Source: Phycisphaerae bacterium
GTDB taxonomy: Bacteria; Planctomycetota; Phycisphaerae; Phycisphaerales; Phycisphaeraceae
NCBI GenBank assembly: GCA_030426385.1
Contig: JAUHYI010000039.1
Coordinates: 1 to 41,256 of the forward strand
Length of the DNA: 41,256 nucleotides
Direction: 5' to 3'
Position numbers and translations under genes: made by a program. Under the pieces are notes generated by a model that was not told the DNA's origin, made no database searches, and saw only the letters and a list, made by a program, of their open reading frames with translations. This document shows, in pieces, positions 25,331 through 34,368 of this stretch. The first letter of the stretch is position 1, and every line of letters starts with the position of its first letter.

Positions 25331-26743
25331 ATGGCTGGATCTATTACGCCGTTGCCGGTTCTGGCAGAGTTTGATGAAGAAGATCGCAAGCGTTACGAGG
25401 AGCTGAAGGCTCCGTCGTCGATCGTGGTGCGCTATGGTTACATGCGGATGATTGCGGAGTTGCCGTATCGTGGCGAGGCCAAGCCGGGGTGCGGGTCGAA
25501 GCTGGTGATCCGGACGAATCGCGGGATCGAGCTGGGGGAAATGCTGACGACGACGTGTGGCAATTCGGGCTGCGGCAAAAGCGTGAGCCGGAAGCAGATG
25601 TTGACGTACATCGAAAATTCGGGAGGCAAGCAATATCCATTCACCTCGTCGGGCAAGGTTTTGCGGGTGGCGACGGTGGAAGACCTGAACGATCAGTCGC
25701 GTCTGGATGATGAGAAAGTAGCGATAGTCAAGCGAACCAAAGAGATGATCGCCGAGCGGGATTTGCCGATGCGATTGGTGGATGTGGAGCGACTGTTGGG
25801 CGGGGAGCGAATTATTTTTCACTACACGTCCGAAGACTGGGTGGACTTTCGCGAACTGGTGCGGGAAATGGCCAGCGAGTTTCAGACGCGCATTGAAATG
25901 CATCAGGTCAACGATCGCGATGAGTCGCGAATCGTGGCCGACTATGAGAAGTGCGGCCAGCATTGTTGTTGCAAGCAGTTTTTGAAAGTGTTGAAGCCGG
26001 TGTCGATGAAGTCGGCCAAGATTCAAAAGGCGACGTTGGACCCGCAAAAAATATCCGGGCGATGTGGGCGATTGATGTGTTGCTTGCGCTATGAAGACGA
26101 GACGTATGATTCATTGCGTAAAAGTTTGCCGCATCGCAAGACGCCGGTGATGAGCGATGATGGGCCGGGCATTGTGATCAACACGCAGATTCTGACGCAG
26201 TTGGTGTTAGTGCGTTTGGAAACGGGCGTGATGAATGCGTATCCGGTGGAAAGCTTGCGTAAGTTGGATAAGGAAGAAGCGTCGGCCATGCGTCAGCGTG
26301 AGGTTGAGCAGCGGGCGAGTATGGATGCGCGCAAAGCCAAGCGAGGCGAACCACGTCGGCCATCGCCGGGTCGGCCGTTGCGTGATGAAGAAGTGGAATC
26401 CAAAGAGGGGGGCGTGGCCTCGAATGAGGGTAACATTTCGACGTTGCCTTCCGACCGAAAAGACAGTCGGAAGGATGGCCAGACAGCCGATCGTCAAGAC
26501 GATCGACCTCAATCGCAGGATGAACCGCAAGGTCAGGGTGGCGGCGACAGTGGGTCTGGGGGTTCTGACGTGCGTGCGAGTGGTGAGGGCCGATCAGGAG
26601 GCGAATCCACAGGCCAAGGTCAAGGCCAAAGTCAAGAGCAAGAGCAAGGCGAAGGTGGCGGCAAGAAACGCCGTCGGCGTCGGCGCAGGCGACGCGGTGG
26701 TGGGGGCGGTAGTGGGGGCGGTGAAGGCGGCGGTGGCGGCTAA
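25331..26743 (+). CDS. PSP1-domain protein (RicT/YaaT-like) with Arg/Gly tail
   Basis: This 470-residue cytoplasmic protein has a PSP1 core (about residues 30-320). It contains LPMRLVDVERLLGGERIIFHYTSE, the cysteine cluster EKCGQHCCCKQFLK (about 207-220) and GRCGRLMCCLRYE (about 242-254). In Bacillus RicT comparable cysteines bind a [4Fe-4S] cluster and the protein acts with RicA/RicF on RNase Y. An extra CGNSGCGKSVSRKQ segment sits near the N-terminus. The last 150 residues are disordered: Q/E/G/S-rich, then K2R10 and a Gly run, resembling RNA-binding tails. GGAG precedes ATG 25331. The stop codon lies inside a half copy of the palindromic repeat. RNA processing is the best guess. Confidence 0.87.
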   Translation: MAGSITPLPVLAEFDEEDRKRYEELKAPSSIVVRYGYMRMIAELPYRGEAKPGCGSKLVIRTNRGIELGEMLTTTCGNSGCGKSVSRKQMLTYIENSGGKQYPFTSSGKVLRVATVEDLNDQSRLDDEKVAIVKRTKEMIAERDLPMRLVDVERLLGGERIIFHYTSEDWVDFRELVREMASEFQTRIEMHQVNDRDESRIVADYEKCGQHCCCKQFLKVLKPVSMKSAKIQKATLDPQKISGRCGRLMCCLRYEDETYDSLRKSLPHRKTPVMSDDGPGIVINTQILTQLVLVRLETGVMNAYPVESLRKLDKEEASAMRQREVEQRASMDARKAKRGEPRRPSPGRPLRDEEVESKEGGVASNEGNISTLPSDRKDSRKDGQTADRQDDRPQSQDEPQGQGGGDSGSGGSDVRASGEGRSGGESTGQGQGQSQEQEQGEGGGKKRRRRRRRRRGGGGGSGGGEGGGGG

Positions 26744-26775
26744 CGGGAAATCGCGCACGAGAATTGAATCGAATG
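26728..26775. repeat. Half copy of the A element overlapping a stop codon
   Basis: GGCGGCTAACGGGAAATCGC and the following GAATTGAAT correspond to the right arm end and tail of copy A2 (8797 onward: GGCGGCTAACGAGAAATCAC). The TAA inside GGCTAACG is the stop of the PSP1 gene, and the preceding GGCGG codons are its terminal glycines. It lies at a convergent junction 36 bp wide. Confidence 0.7.
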
Positions 26776-26779
26776 CCGA

Positions 26780-27874
26780 TTAGTTGTGAGATTGCTGAGG
26801 CGTAGTGGTGGGGATGGGTTGGGCAGCAATCATGATCATGCGTTGGCTGGGGCGTTTGCTGTGTGGCGCGGTGAGCCAGAGAGTACCCAGACGAGGGATG
26901 GTAGGGACAGTGGTAGGCGTGGTAGGCGTGGTAGGTGTGGGGGGTGTGGGGGGGGCGGTGATATCGACAACCTCGTCAACGTTATTCGCTGTATTTTTAT
27001 CTGTCGTGGCGTTGGTATCTGTTTGAGGCTCAGCCAGCGTTTTAATTTTTTGATTTTTATTCGCGTCGGTATTGGTATCTGTACTGTCGTCGAGCCTGGG
27101 GAGTTTGCTGCTGTCCATATCTTTCGTTCTTGTCGGGCGTGTCCATGTGACGATTGGCTCCGGGTCGAGGCCGATGATCAGGACGCGATCGTCAGGCAAT
27201 AGTGTGTTGACTTTGAGCATGGTCAGCGCGATGCCATCGGTGGCCAACTCGAATGGATGGCGTGGCGTCAGATGGGGACGTGCGATGTGGTGATGAGGGA
27301 GTATGGAAAGTGGCAAAGGTTCGCCGTGATTTTCGGGCGAGGTGAATGTGATCAGAAATTGCGATTGGCCCGGCGGTAGCGTGACGATGCGCGGCGGATT
27401 GGGGGGCAAATCAACGAGCACTTCGCGCGGTTTGGTTTGAGCAGGGACATGACGCAACGGCAAGTCATACTCGGTGGGCACATACAATTCGGCACGTTGG
27501 GCGTAGGCATGCGATAGCAGTGTGGACCACTGGGCCACATCATCGCGTGCCAATGTGCCGATGCGAAAACCATTGTTGCGCCATCGGCGGATCATGTCGT
27601 GGTCCAGGCCTTGCGTGGACAGGGCTGCCCATGCAGCGTCGGTTGATGCCCCCAGACGCAGGCTGATGGTTTGGATGCGCAGGCCGGTGACGGTGGCATT
27701 GGGTTGGCCTTCGTCATTCGGATGGCGTGCGTGGTGGATGTCATCGAGTGACGGCAATTTTTCAATCGGCTGGGGAGCCGCACATCCAGCGAGTGTGATG
27801 ATGAATAGCGCCGCGACGCATGCCGTGATGGCCGTTTTGATCGATGAATATGGATGGTTCCCTCGGCTGCGCAT
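26780..27874 (-). CDS. Hypothetical lipoprotein
   Basis: I do not recognise this 364-residue protein beyond its export signal. The N-terminus has basic residues, a hydrophobic stretch and a lipobox ITLAGCAAP (Cys about residue 31), so it is probably a lipid-anchored envelope protein. Residues about 60-240 form a mixed alpha/beta region with EYDLPLRHVPA and a strand-rich part (RIVTLPPGQSQFLITF). A polar, Thr/Asp/Asn-rich linker and a PTPTTPTTPTT tract (about 260-325) precede a last short segment. The start is ATG 27874, 18 bp after argD on the same strand, so the two may be co-transcribed, though no functional link is evident. Confidence 0.72.
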   Translation of the reverse strand: MRSRGNHPYSSIKTAITACVAALFIITLAGCAAPQPIEKLPSLDDIHHARHPNDEGQPNATVTGLRIQTISLRLGASTDAAWAALSTQGLDHDMIRRWRNNGFRIGTLARDDVAQWSTLLSHAYAQRAELYVPTEYDLPLRHVPAQTKPREVLVDLPPNPPRIVTLPPGQSQFLITFTSPENHGEPLPLSILPHHHIARPHLTPRHPFELATDGIALTMLKVNTLLPDDRVLIIGLDPEPIVTWTRPTRTKDMDSSKLPRLDDSTDTNTDANKNQKIKTLAEPQTDTNATTDKNTANNVDEVVDITAPPTPPTPTTPTTPTTVPTIPRLGTLWLTAPHSKRPSQRMIMIAAQPIPTTTPQQSHN

Positions 27875-27892
27875 GACACCTCGTGTGAATGA

Positions 27893-29140
27893 TCAATCGT
27901 TGGTCAGCACATTTTCCAACACGTCGAGCCCACGATCAAGCAGGGGCTGGTCGATGACCAATGGTGGTGCTAAGCGCAAGACGGGCGACGATTTTCCGCG
28001 CGTTGCGTTGATGAGTACGCCTTGTTCCATGCAGTTTTTGACGACCGCGCTGCCGTCGCAATCGTCAGCCAATTCGATCCCGATGAACAGGCCGTGGCCG
28101 CGGGCCTGGGTGACGTTGGAATTGTTTTGTGCGAATGCGTTAAGCCGATCGACGATGTGTTTACCAAGTTGTGTGGCATGATCGAGCAGGCCGTCGCGTT
28201 CGATGACGTTGAACAGACATGCGGTGGCCGCCATGCCGAGGCAGTTACCGCCGAGTGTGGTGGCATGTTTGACGCCGCCCATTTTGCGATGGTCGAACAG
28301 GTCAGCGACTTTGGCCGACGCGACCATGACGCCGACGGGTAATCCACCGCCTGCGCCCTTGGCCAGGGTCATGACATCGGGACATTGCTCGGGGGTTAAA
28401 AAATGTTGATGGGCGAACCATTTGCCGGTTCGGCCGCAGCCGGTCCAGACCTCGTCGCAGATGAGTAGCATGTCGTGCTGATCGCAAAGCGCTCGCACGT
28501 TGGCGAGGTAATCGGGGTCGGGCATGTTGACGCCACCTTCGCCTTGAATGGGCTCGACAATGACGGCAATGGTCTGGTCGTCGATGGCGTTCTCGATCGC
28601 GGCGATGTCGTTGAATGGCACGTTGGTGAAGCCTGGCAGCCAGGGTTCGAAACCTTCGCTGACCTTGGCGTTGGCGGTGGCTCGCATGGTGGCGAAGGAT
28701 CGGCCATGAAAGCTTTGCGTGGCGCTGATGGTTTTGTAGCGTTTGCCGTTGGGGCCTGGGTTTTGATGGCCATGCAAGCGAGCAAGTTTGATCGCGGCTT
28801 CATTGGCGTCGGCACCGGCATGACAAAAGAATGATTTCGCGCCGCCCGGCCATTGAGCCGCATGGGCGATGCGCTCGGCGGCAAGCGTTTGGGGTTCGGT
28901 GTGAAACAGGTTGCCGACATGCCAGAGTTTCTGGGCTTGTTCAGTGACCGCGGTGACCAGATCGGGATGACAATGGCCAATGATCGGCGCACCGAAACCG
29001 GCGAACAGGTCAATGTATTCCCGGCCTTCTGCGTCCCACAGCTTGGCACCCTGACCGCGCACCAACGCGACATCGAAGCGGCCATAGTTGATGGTCATGT
29101 GTGCGTCGTGGCGTTGGATGATGTCAGTGGTGGCGGACAA
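27893..29140 (-). CDS. argD: Acetylornithine aminotransferase (class III, PLP)
   Basis: The 415-residue enzyme transfers an amino group between acetylornithine and 2-oxoglutarate in arginine synthesis; succinyldiaminopimelate may also be a substrate. Motifs in order are GQGAKLWDAEGREYIDLFAG, IIGHCHPDL, FFCHAGADANEAAIKLAR, FHGRSFATM, VEPIQGEGGV, LLICDEVWTGCGRTGKWFA and the PLP lysine in TLAKGAGGGLPVG. A TTG start at 29140 is preferred over ATG 29098, because AGGAG (29149-29153) stands 8 nt upstream and the N-terminal residues match the family length. Other class III aminotransferases cannot be fully excluded. It is followed at 18 bp by a lipoprotein gene. Confidence 0.9.
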   Translation of the reverse strand: MSATTDIIQRHDAHMTINYGRFDVALVRGQGAKLWDAEGREYIDLFAGFGAPIIGHCHPDLVTAVTEQAQKLWHVGNLFHTEPQTLAAERIAHAAQWPGGAKSFFCHAGADANEAAIKLARLHGHQNPGPNGKRYKTISATQSFHGRSFATMRATANAKVSEGFEPWLPGFTNVPFNDIAAIENAIDDQTIAVIVEPIQGEGGVNMPDPDYLANVRALCDQHDMLLICDEVWTGCGRTGKWFAHQHFLTPEQCPDVMTLAKGAGGGLPVGVMVASAKVADLFDHRKMGGVKHATTLGGNCLGMAATACLFNVIERDGLLDHATQLGKHIVDRLNAFAQNNSNVTQARGHGLFIGIELADDCDGSAVVKNCMEQGVLINATRGKSSPVLRLAPPLVIDQPLLDRGLDVLENVLTND

Positions 29141-29276
29141 AGCGTGTACTCCTGCGGCGTGGGTGCGTGAGTGATGGAACTGCTGGGCATTCTATAACGG
29201 TTTGATGTTGGGTGTATCGTGAGTTGCGATGATATCCGGCACAGGACGCTGGCGCGTCGCCCGCTAAACGGGAGGA

Positions 29277-29436
29277 ATCGTTATGCCAATCCCGCAAAAT
29301 ACAAGTGCGTGATTTTGGTTTTATTGTTAGCCGCCACCTTTATGGCGGCGCGAAACGTGGATCAAGCCTGGGCCATCGCGTCGCCATCAAGGCGGCGGCT
29401 AACGCGCGAGTTTTTAATGGAATGGGTATTGAATCA
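29277..29436. repeat. Palindromic MITE/REP-like element, copy A3
   Basis: Arms 29326-29352 and 29377-29403 are 27-bp inverted copies with three mismatches, bounded by GTTAGCC/GGCTAAC. Outer ends (CCAATCCCGCAAAATAC on the left, CGCGAGTTTTTAATGG on the right) are themselves related in inverted orientation, giving a nested palindrome of about 160 bp. A GGACGCTGGCGCGTC hairpin (near 29246) precedes it, as inside A2. This is the only copy found between two co-oriented genes (HU then argD, both minus). The whole gap 29141-29633 has no gene. Confidence 0.85.
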
Positions 29437-29462
29437 TTGCGTGTGATGCGTGGTTAAAACAA

Positions 29463-29494
29463 GAACCCCTGGCACGGTAAGGTGCCAGGGGTTC
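29463..29494 (-). terminator. Rho-independent terminator of the HU gene
   Basis: A perfect 13-bp stem (GAACCCCTGGCAC and its complement) with a 6-nt loop occupies 29463-29494. On the minus strand it is followed by CTTGTTTTAAC, a short U-rich tail. It lies about 140 nt downstream of the HU stop, so the HU transcript has a long 3' untranslated part. Confidence 0.8.
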
Positions 29495-29633
29495 GTCGTG
29501 TCATCAATGATCTATTGGGTATACGTTCGCGTGGCGAACGTGGGACTCGGAGTCGGCCCGCTTGTGAAATACTTGCGTGCCTTGATCATGTTTCGGTTTA
29601 AGCCAAAACATGCATCCGAGAAAATAGTCGAAA

Positions 29634-29972
29634 TTAGTTGATCATTTCTTTGAGGTTCTTCAGCGGACGAATACGAACCGCTTTCGAGGCCGGCTTGGCC
29701 TTGATCATGATTTCTTCGCCGGTGAAAGGGTTGATGCCTTTGCGTGCTTTGGTCGCAGGCTTTTTCTTGACGGTCATTTTTGCCAGACCGGGGAGGGTGA
29801 ACACACCAGCACCACGCGAGCCGAGGCTCTTCTTGATGACAGCGTTGAGTTCGTCAAAGACTGAAGCGACTTGCTTCTTGGACAATTCGGTTGCTTCAGC
29901 AATGGTGCTGAACACTTCGCTCTTGGTGGGAGCTTTCTTCGCGACGGTCGCGGTGGTTTTTTTCTTAGCCAT
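29634..29972 (-). CDS. HU-family DNA-binding protein
   Basis: This 112-residue nucleoid protein has the HU/IHF fold: helices in residues 16-50 (TKSEVFSTIAEATELSKKQV), the beta arm region FTLPGLAKMTVKKKPATKA and the DNA-binding signature GINPFTGEEIMIKAKPASK (79-97), then VRIRPLKNLKE. A short Lys-rich extension (MAKKKTTATVAKKAPTK) precedes the fold, as in several planctomycete HU proteins. The start is ATG 29972 because AAGGAG (29982-29987 on the complementary strand) is 9 nt upstream. It is divergent from dnaK and ends in a strong hairpin terminator. Confidence 0.95.
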   Translation of the reverse strand: MAKKKTTATVAKKAPTKSEVFSTIAEATELSKKQVASVFDELNAVIKKSLGSRGAGVFTLPGLAKMTVKKKPATKARKGINPFTGEEIMIKAKPASKAVRIRPLKNLKEMIN

Positions 29973-30461
29973 CCTATGACTCTCCTTGGTTAAATTCAGC
30001 TTTAAAAAGCTTGTGATCATCCATGACACGTTGGATTTCGCGTGGATTGTAACGAAACATTGCACGCTTGTTGCAAAGGTTTATCGCTTTTTCCGCAGGA
30101 AAAGCTGTAATATTTAGTGATTGGGGTTTGTCGACCGGGTCGAGCGGCGATTGCGCGGGGCTCATTGAAGCACTTTTGTGTCGCAAAAACTATTGCCATT
30201 ATGGCAGACTGACACGTTGGCAGATCGCCAGTGGCAGGTTTGGGTCGGGCCTAAAAGTGCGATAGGAGCCAAATAACGCGGTTTTTTACGGGTTCGTGTG
30301 GCATCGGCTTTGCGTTGTTAATCTAACCGAGCGGGGCAAAGGTGATTCGGCCAATCGGTGACCCCAGTGGTGGGGCGCATCGAACGGCCTGTTGAAGCCC
30401 TGCATCGCTTGGCTACGAATATTTTTTTACACAGCACACAAAATAGCTAGGAATTTACACC
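29973..30461. promoter_or_regulatory. Divergent HU/dnaK control region
   Basis: No gene is visible in these 489 bp. For HU (minus strand), TCGACA (30129-30134) and TATTAC (30107-30112) are 16 bp apart. The predicted start near 30100 falls at an imperfect hairpin (GCTTTTCC-TGC-GGAAAAAGC). A second possible pair, TTGCAA/TACAAT, has a 19-bp spacer (30046-30076). For dnaK I find no CIRCE repeat, sigma32 promoter or HspR site, so its heat control is not readable here. AGGA stands near the dnaK start. Confidence 0.4.
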
Positions 30462-32369
30462 ATGAGCAAGACAATTGGCATCGATTTGGGGACGACGAAC
30501 TCTGTGGTGGCCGTGATGGAAGCCGGCGATCCGAAGGTTCTGATCAACAGTACCGGCAGTCGGATCACGCCTTCGATCGTGGCGTTTACCGATAAGGGTG
30601 ACCGTCTGGTCGGGCAACCGGCCAAGCATCAACAGGTGACCAATCCCAAGAACACCATTTTCTCGATCAAGCGATTCATGGGTCGGCGGCACAGCGAAGT
30701 GCAATCGGAAGAAAAGATTGTGCCCTACGAAGTGACCGGCGGTTCGGATGAACTGGTCAAGGTGAAGATCAAGGACAAGGAATACACGCCGCAAGAAATT
30801 TCGGCGATGGTGTTGCAGGACCTGAAGAAAACCGCAGAGGATTACCTGGGCGAGCCAGTGACCAATGCGGTGATCACCGTGCCTGCGTATTTCAATGACT
30901 CGCAACGTCAGGCGACCAAAGAAGCCGGTGAGATTGCGGGTCTGAAAGTAGACCGCATCATCAACGAGCCAACGGCGGCAGCGCTGGCGTATGGTTTGGA
31001 TAAAAAGTCCAACGAAAAAGTGGCCGTGTTCGACCTGGGTGGTGGTACGTTTGATATTTCGATCCTGGACATCGGCGACGGTGTGTTTGAAGTGTTGTCG
31101 TCCAACGGTGACGGCCACCTCGGTGGTGACGACTGGGACCAGAAGTTGATCGACTATCTGGCGGATGAATTCAAGAAGACCGAAGGTATCGACCTGCGTA
31201 ACGATTCGATGGCGCTGCAACGATTGAAAGAAGCCGCTGAGAAAGCCAAGTGCGAATTGTCGGGTGCGATGGAGACGACGGTGAACCTGCCGTTTATCAC
31301 CGCGACGCAGGAAGGCCCCAAGCACCTGCAGATTGCGATCACACGGACGAAGTTCGAGCAGGTGTGTGGAGATTTGTTTGAACGACTGCGTGGGCCTGTG
31401 ATGACGGCATTGAAAGATGCGAACCTGTCCGCGACGGATGTGAACGAAGTGGTGATCGTCGGTGGTTCGACACGTATCCCCAAGGTGCAACAGATTGCCA
31501 AGGATATTTTTGGCAAGGATCCGAACAAGAGCATCAACCCCGACGAAGTCGTGGCATTGGGTGCAGCGATTCAGGGTGGCGTGTTGCAGGGCGACGTGAA
31601 AGACGTGTTGCTGCTGGACGTGACGCCGTTGTCGCTGGGTATCGAAACGCTCGGTAGCGTGATGACGAAGCTGATCGAAAAGAACACGACGATCCCCACA
31701 AGCAAGAAAGAGACATTCAGCACGGCCAGCGACAATCAATCGGAAGTGACGATTCATGTGTTGCAGGGCGAGCGTGAGTTTGCCAAGGACAACCGAACAT
31801 TGGGTCGGTTTAACCTGGCGGGTATTGCCCCGGCTCCGCGTGGTATGCCACAGATTGAAGTGGAGTTTGCGATTGATGCCAACGGTATTTTGAGCGTGCA
31901 AGCCACGGACAAGGCCACCGGCAAGACGCAGAACATCGAGATCACCGGTTCGTCAGGGTTGTCCGAAGAAGAAATCGAACAGATGAAAAAGGATGCCGAA
32001 GCGCATGCGGACGACGATCGCAAGGCCCGCGAATTGGTGGACCATCGCAACCGTGCGGAACAGGCGATTTTTGAAACGCGTAAGCAATTGGAAGAGCATG
32101 GCGAAAAGGTGACGCCTGAAATTCGCGGCAGCATTGAATCGGCCATCAACGATCTCGAATCGAAGATGAAAGATGACGATGTTGAAGTGATCAAGCGATC
32201 GCTGGAAGAATTGCAGAAAGCCACCATGGAACTGGGCAAGGCGATCTATGAATCGCAAACGGCCGGTGCCGGCGGCGCAGAAGGCGCTGGCGGCGAAGCG
32301 GGTGCCGAGGCGAGTGCTGCCGACGGTGGCGATGATGTGATCGATGCCGAGTATGAGGTCAAGGAATAG
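30462..32369 (+). CDS. dnaK: Molecular chaperone DnaK (Hsp70)
   Basis: DnaK binds unfolded peptides in an ATP-driven cycle with DnaJ and GrpE. The 635-residue protein has the full ATPase domain: [13 protein letters not shown] (residues 5-17), [25 protein letters not shown] and [12 protein letters not shown] substrate domain (about 385-500, with [15 protein letters not shown]) and a helical lid follow. The tail is Gly/Ala-rich and ends [11 protein letters not shown], as usual for bacterial DnaK. No grpE, dnaJ or hrcA is adjacent, so the gene stands outside the common cluster. Confidence 0.98.
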   Translation: MSKTIGIDLGTTNSVVAVMEAGDPKVLINSTGSRITPSIVAFTDKGDRLVGQPAKHQQVTNPKNTIFSIKRFMGRRHSEVQSEEKIVPYEVTGGSDELVKVKIKDKEYTPQEISAMVLQDLKKTAEDYLGEPVTNAVITVPAYFNDSQRQATKEAGEIAGLKVDRIINEPTAAALAYGLDKKSNEKVAVFDLGGGTFDISILDIGDGVFEVLSSNGDGHLGGDDWDQKLIDYLADEFKKTEGIDLRNDSMALQRLKEAAEKAKCELSGAMETTVNLPFITATQEGPKHLQIAITRTKFEQVCGDLFERLRGPVMTALKDANLSATDVNEVVIVGGSTRIPKVQQIAKDIFGKDPNKSINPDEVVALGAAIQGGVLQGDVKDVLLLDVTPLSLGIETLGSVMTKLIEKNTTIPTSKKETFSTASDNQSEVTIHVLQGEREFAKDNRTLGRFNLAGIAPAPRGMPQIEVEFAIDANGILSVQATDKATGKTQNIEITGSSGLSEEEIEQMKKDAEAHADDDRKARELVDHRNRAEQAIFETRKQLEEHGEKVTPEIRGSIESAINDLESKMKDDDVEVIKRSLEELQKATMELGKAIYESQTAGAGGAEGAGGEAGAEASAADGGDDVIDAEYEVKE

Positions 32370-32598
32370 TTCTGGAGTTACCCAAAGAACCGATGGCGAT
32401 CTGGTGCGTCAGATATGCTGGTGGCCTACATGCCATTTGCATGAATAATCTCCAACATGATTTGGACTGACTGCTTAAGCGGCCAGTTCGGTGCACCCAG
32501 GGAGCGGAGGTTAATCACGCCAGTTGGTCTGGCGATGATGTGTCGAGCAGGGGTATCTGGGCACGTCGGAAGCGGTGAAAGTTCAGAAGGCAGATTCG

Positions 32599-33729
32599 AT
32601 GATGGTCACCGAAGACATGGAAGACCTGAAAGATATGGAAAACATCGAAGCGGTCGTCGCACAAGCGGCGGCCGCTTTTGCCGATGGTCAGTTGGTGATA
32701 TTTCCGACTGAGACGGTGTACGGCATCGGTGCGTCGGGGTTGAGCGATTCGGGTGTGCAGCGATTGCGGACGTTGAAGGGTCGGCCTGATGGGGTGCAGC
32801 CGTTTACGATTCATCTGCCCGATGCGGCGTCAGCGTCGCGGTATGTGGATGTGAGTCATCCGTATTTACGGCGGTTGGTGGATAAAGTTTTTCCGGGGCC
32901 GGTGACGCTGGTGGTGGATGTGAGCGATGCGGTAATGGCCGATTCGTTGGATCGACTGGGGTTGACGATGGATCAGGCGGATCGGTTGTATCATGAGAAG
33001 ACGGTGGGGTTACGGTGTCCGGCGCATGCGCTGGGGCGGGCGGTGCTCGGAGCGGTGGACGGACCGGTACTGGCCAGCAGTGCGAATCTGCGTGGTGGCG
33101 ACCCGCCGCGTGATTTTGCCGAAGCCAATAGCGCGGTTGGGGCTGAGGCCGGGTTGGGCGTTGATGGTGGAAAGTGTGGCGTGTCCAAGCCATCGACGAT
33201 ATTACGGATTACAATTGATCAGAGCGGAAGCCCGGCGTTGAGCGTTTTGCGTGAGGGTGTTTACGATCTGCGTTATATTGAGAAGTTGATGCAGCGAAAA
33301 ATACTATTTGTTTGTAGCGGTAATACATGTCGTTCGCCGATGGCGGCGGGATTGGCGCGATCGATGTGGCCCAATGATGTGGTGGTGCAATCGGCCGGCA
33401 CGTTCACGCGCGGTGGTGGCGCGGCCAGTGAGCATGCGGTGACTGCGGCAGCTGAGTTGGGGGTTGATCTGTCTGGGCATCGGTCGGCGGGTTTGGATAT
33501 GGGAATGATCCACGAGGCGGATGTGATTTACGGCATGACGCAACGGCATGTGGATGCGGTGTTGGCGATGGCGCCGGATGCAGCGAATAAAACCGAACTG
33601 TTGGATATGAATGGTCGGGATGTGGATGACCCCTATGGCGGGGATTTGGCGACGTACCAGGCGTGTGCGCGACAGTTGCAGGCATTGTTGTCGGTTCGAC
33701 TGGTCGAACACGAGGAGGCTCGATCATGA
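32599..33729 (+). CDS. YrdC/Sua5 - low-molecular-weight phosphatase fusion
   Basis: This 376-residue protein joins two enzymes. Residues about 15-220 form a YrdC/Sua5 domain (FPTETVYGIGASG, LKGRPDGVQPFTIHL, FPGPVTLVVD, TVGLRCPAH, ASSANLRGG), which makes threonylcarbamoyl-AMP for tRNA t6A. Residues about 232-376 are a low-molecular-weight phosphatase (P-loop VCSGNTCRSPMA, C239-R245; acid loop DVDDPYGG). The P-loop Thr243 corresponds to Thr11 of Bacillus YwlE, which selects phosphoarginine rather than phosphotyrosine. In Bacillus the separate genes ywlC, ywlE and ywlF (rpiB) are neighbours; here the first two are fused and rpiB overlaps. ATG 32599 is chosen because AGAAGG is 8 nt upstream; GTG 32575 is possible. 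Confidence 0.9.
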   Translation: MMVTEDMEDLKDMENIEAVVAQAAAAFADGQLVIFPTETVYGIGASGLSDSGVQRLRTLKGRPDGVQPFTIHLPDAASASRYVDVSHPYLRRLVDKVFPGPVTLVVDVSDAVMADSLDRLGLTMDQADRLYHEKTVGLRCPAHALGRAVLGAVDGPVLASSANLRGGDPPRDFAEANSAVGAEAGLGVDGGKCGVSKPSTILRITIDQSGSPALSVLREGVYDLRYIEKLMQRKILFVCSGNTCRSPMAAGLARSMWPNDVVVQSAGTFTRGGGAASEHAVTAAAELGVDLSGHRSAGLDMGMIHEADVIYGMTQRHVDAVLAMAPDAANKTELLDMNGRDVDDPYGGDLATYQACARQLQALLSVRLVEHEEARS

Positions 33730-34256
33730 AAATTGCGATGGCCGCGGATCACCGTGGTGCAAAAATGATTCATCAGTTGGCCGGGTCTTTGCGCGGCGAT
33801 GGGCATGAGGTTTTGGTGCCGTTTGAAATGGGGCTGACCCAGAGCTGTGACTATCCGGATATCGCGTATCAGGTGACCAAGTCAGTGATGGATGGTGAGG
33901 CTGATGGCGGCGTGTTGATCTGTGGGACGGGGATCGGGATGAGCATGGCCGCGAATAAAGTCAAAGGCATTCGCGCGGCAGTGGTTCACGATCAGATCGG
34001 CGCGGAAATTTGTAAACGGCACAACAATGCGAATGTGTTATGTATTGGTGCGGACATGATGGGGGATCATGAAATGCTGGGGATTGTGAACAAATGGATT
34101 GGCGCGACATTCGAAGGGGGACGACATGCGCGGCGCGTGGCGAAGATCGATGCGATCGAACGCGGCGAAGATCCGCAAACGATCAATGAGCCGATGAATG
34201 AGCCGATGAATGAGACGAGCAATGAGGCGAGCAATTCATCGGTTGAATCGAAATAG
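33726..34256 (+). CDS. rpiB: Ribose 5-phosphate isomerase B
   Basis: RpiB interconverts ribose- and ribulose-5-phosphate. The 176-residue protein shows the RpiB/LacA features MKIAMAADHRGAKM, YPDIAYQV, GVLICGTGIGMSMAANK (catalytic Cys66) and RHNNANVLCIGADM. The ATG at 33726 overlaps the upstream stop as ATGA and has GAGGAGG just before it, so translation is coupled to the fusion gene. The last 20 residues are a degenerate Asn-Glu repeat encoded by four 12-bp units (34185-34232), beyond the usual family end. Confidence 0.94.
   Translation: MKIAMAADHRGAKMIHQLAGSLRGDGHEVLVPFEMGLTQSCDYPDIAYQVTKSVMDGEADGGVLICGTGIGMSMAANKVKGIRAAVVHDQIGAEICKRHNNANVLCIGADMMGDHEMLGIVNKWIGATFEGGRHARRVAKIDAIERGEDPQTINEPMNEPMNETSNEASNSSVESK
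34185..34232. repeat. In-frame 12-bp coding repeat at rpiB 3' end
   Basis: Four units (AATGAGCCGATG twice, AATGAGACGAGC, AATGAGGCGAGC) encode Asn-Glu-(Pro/Thr/Ala)-(Met/Ser) four times. Confidence 0.92.
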
Positions 34257-34368
34257 AAAAACCAGTGACGCCATGACGACTGAATTTTTCGAGAGTAATT
34301 GAGCCAAAATTTTTGGGGGCGTGTGGGTAAAGTTGTGTGTGTGGTGAGGGGTAATCAGGGATGAACCT

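Noticed and set aside
29973..30461. CIRCE or sigma32 heat-shock control of dnaK
   Set aside because: No TTAGCACTC/GAGTGCTAA pair and no CTTGAA/CCCCAT-type promoter is present.
30447..31901. Long open frame antisense to dnaK (484 codons)
   Set aside because: It is a mirror of the dnaK codons; the sense product is an intact DnaK and the antisense product is His/Arg/Gln-rich with no family resemblance.
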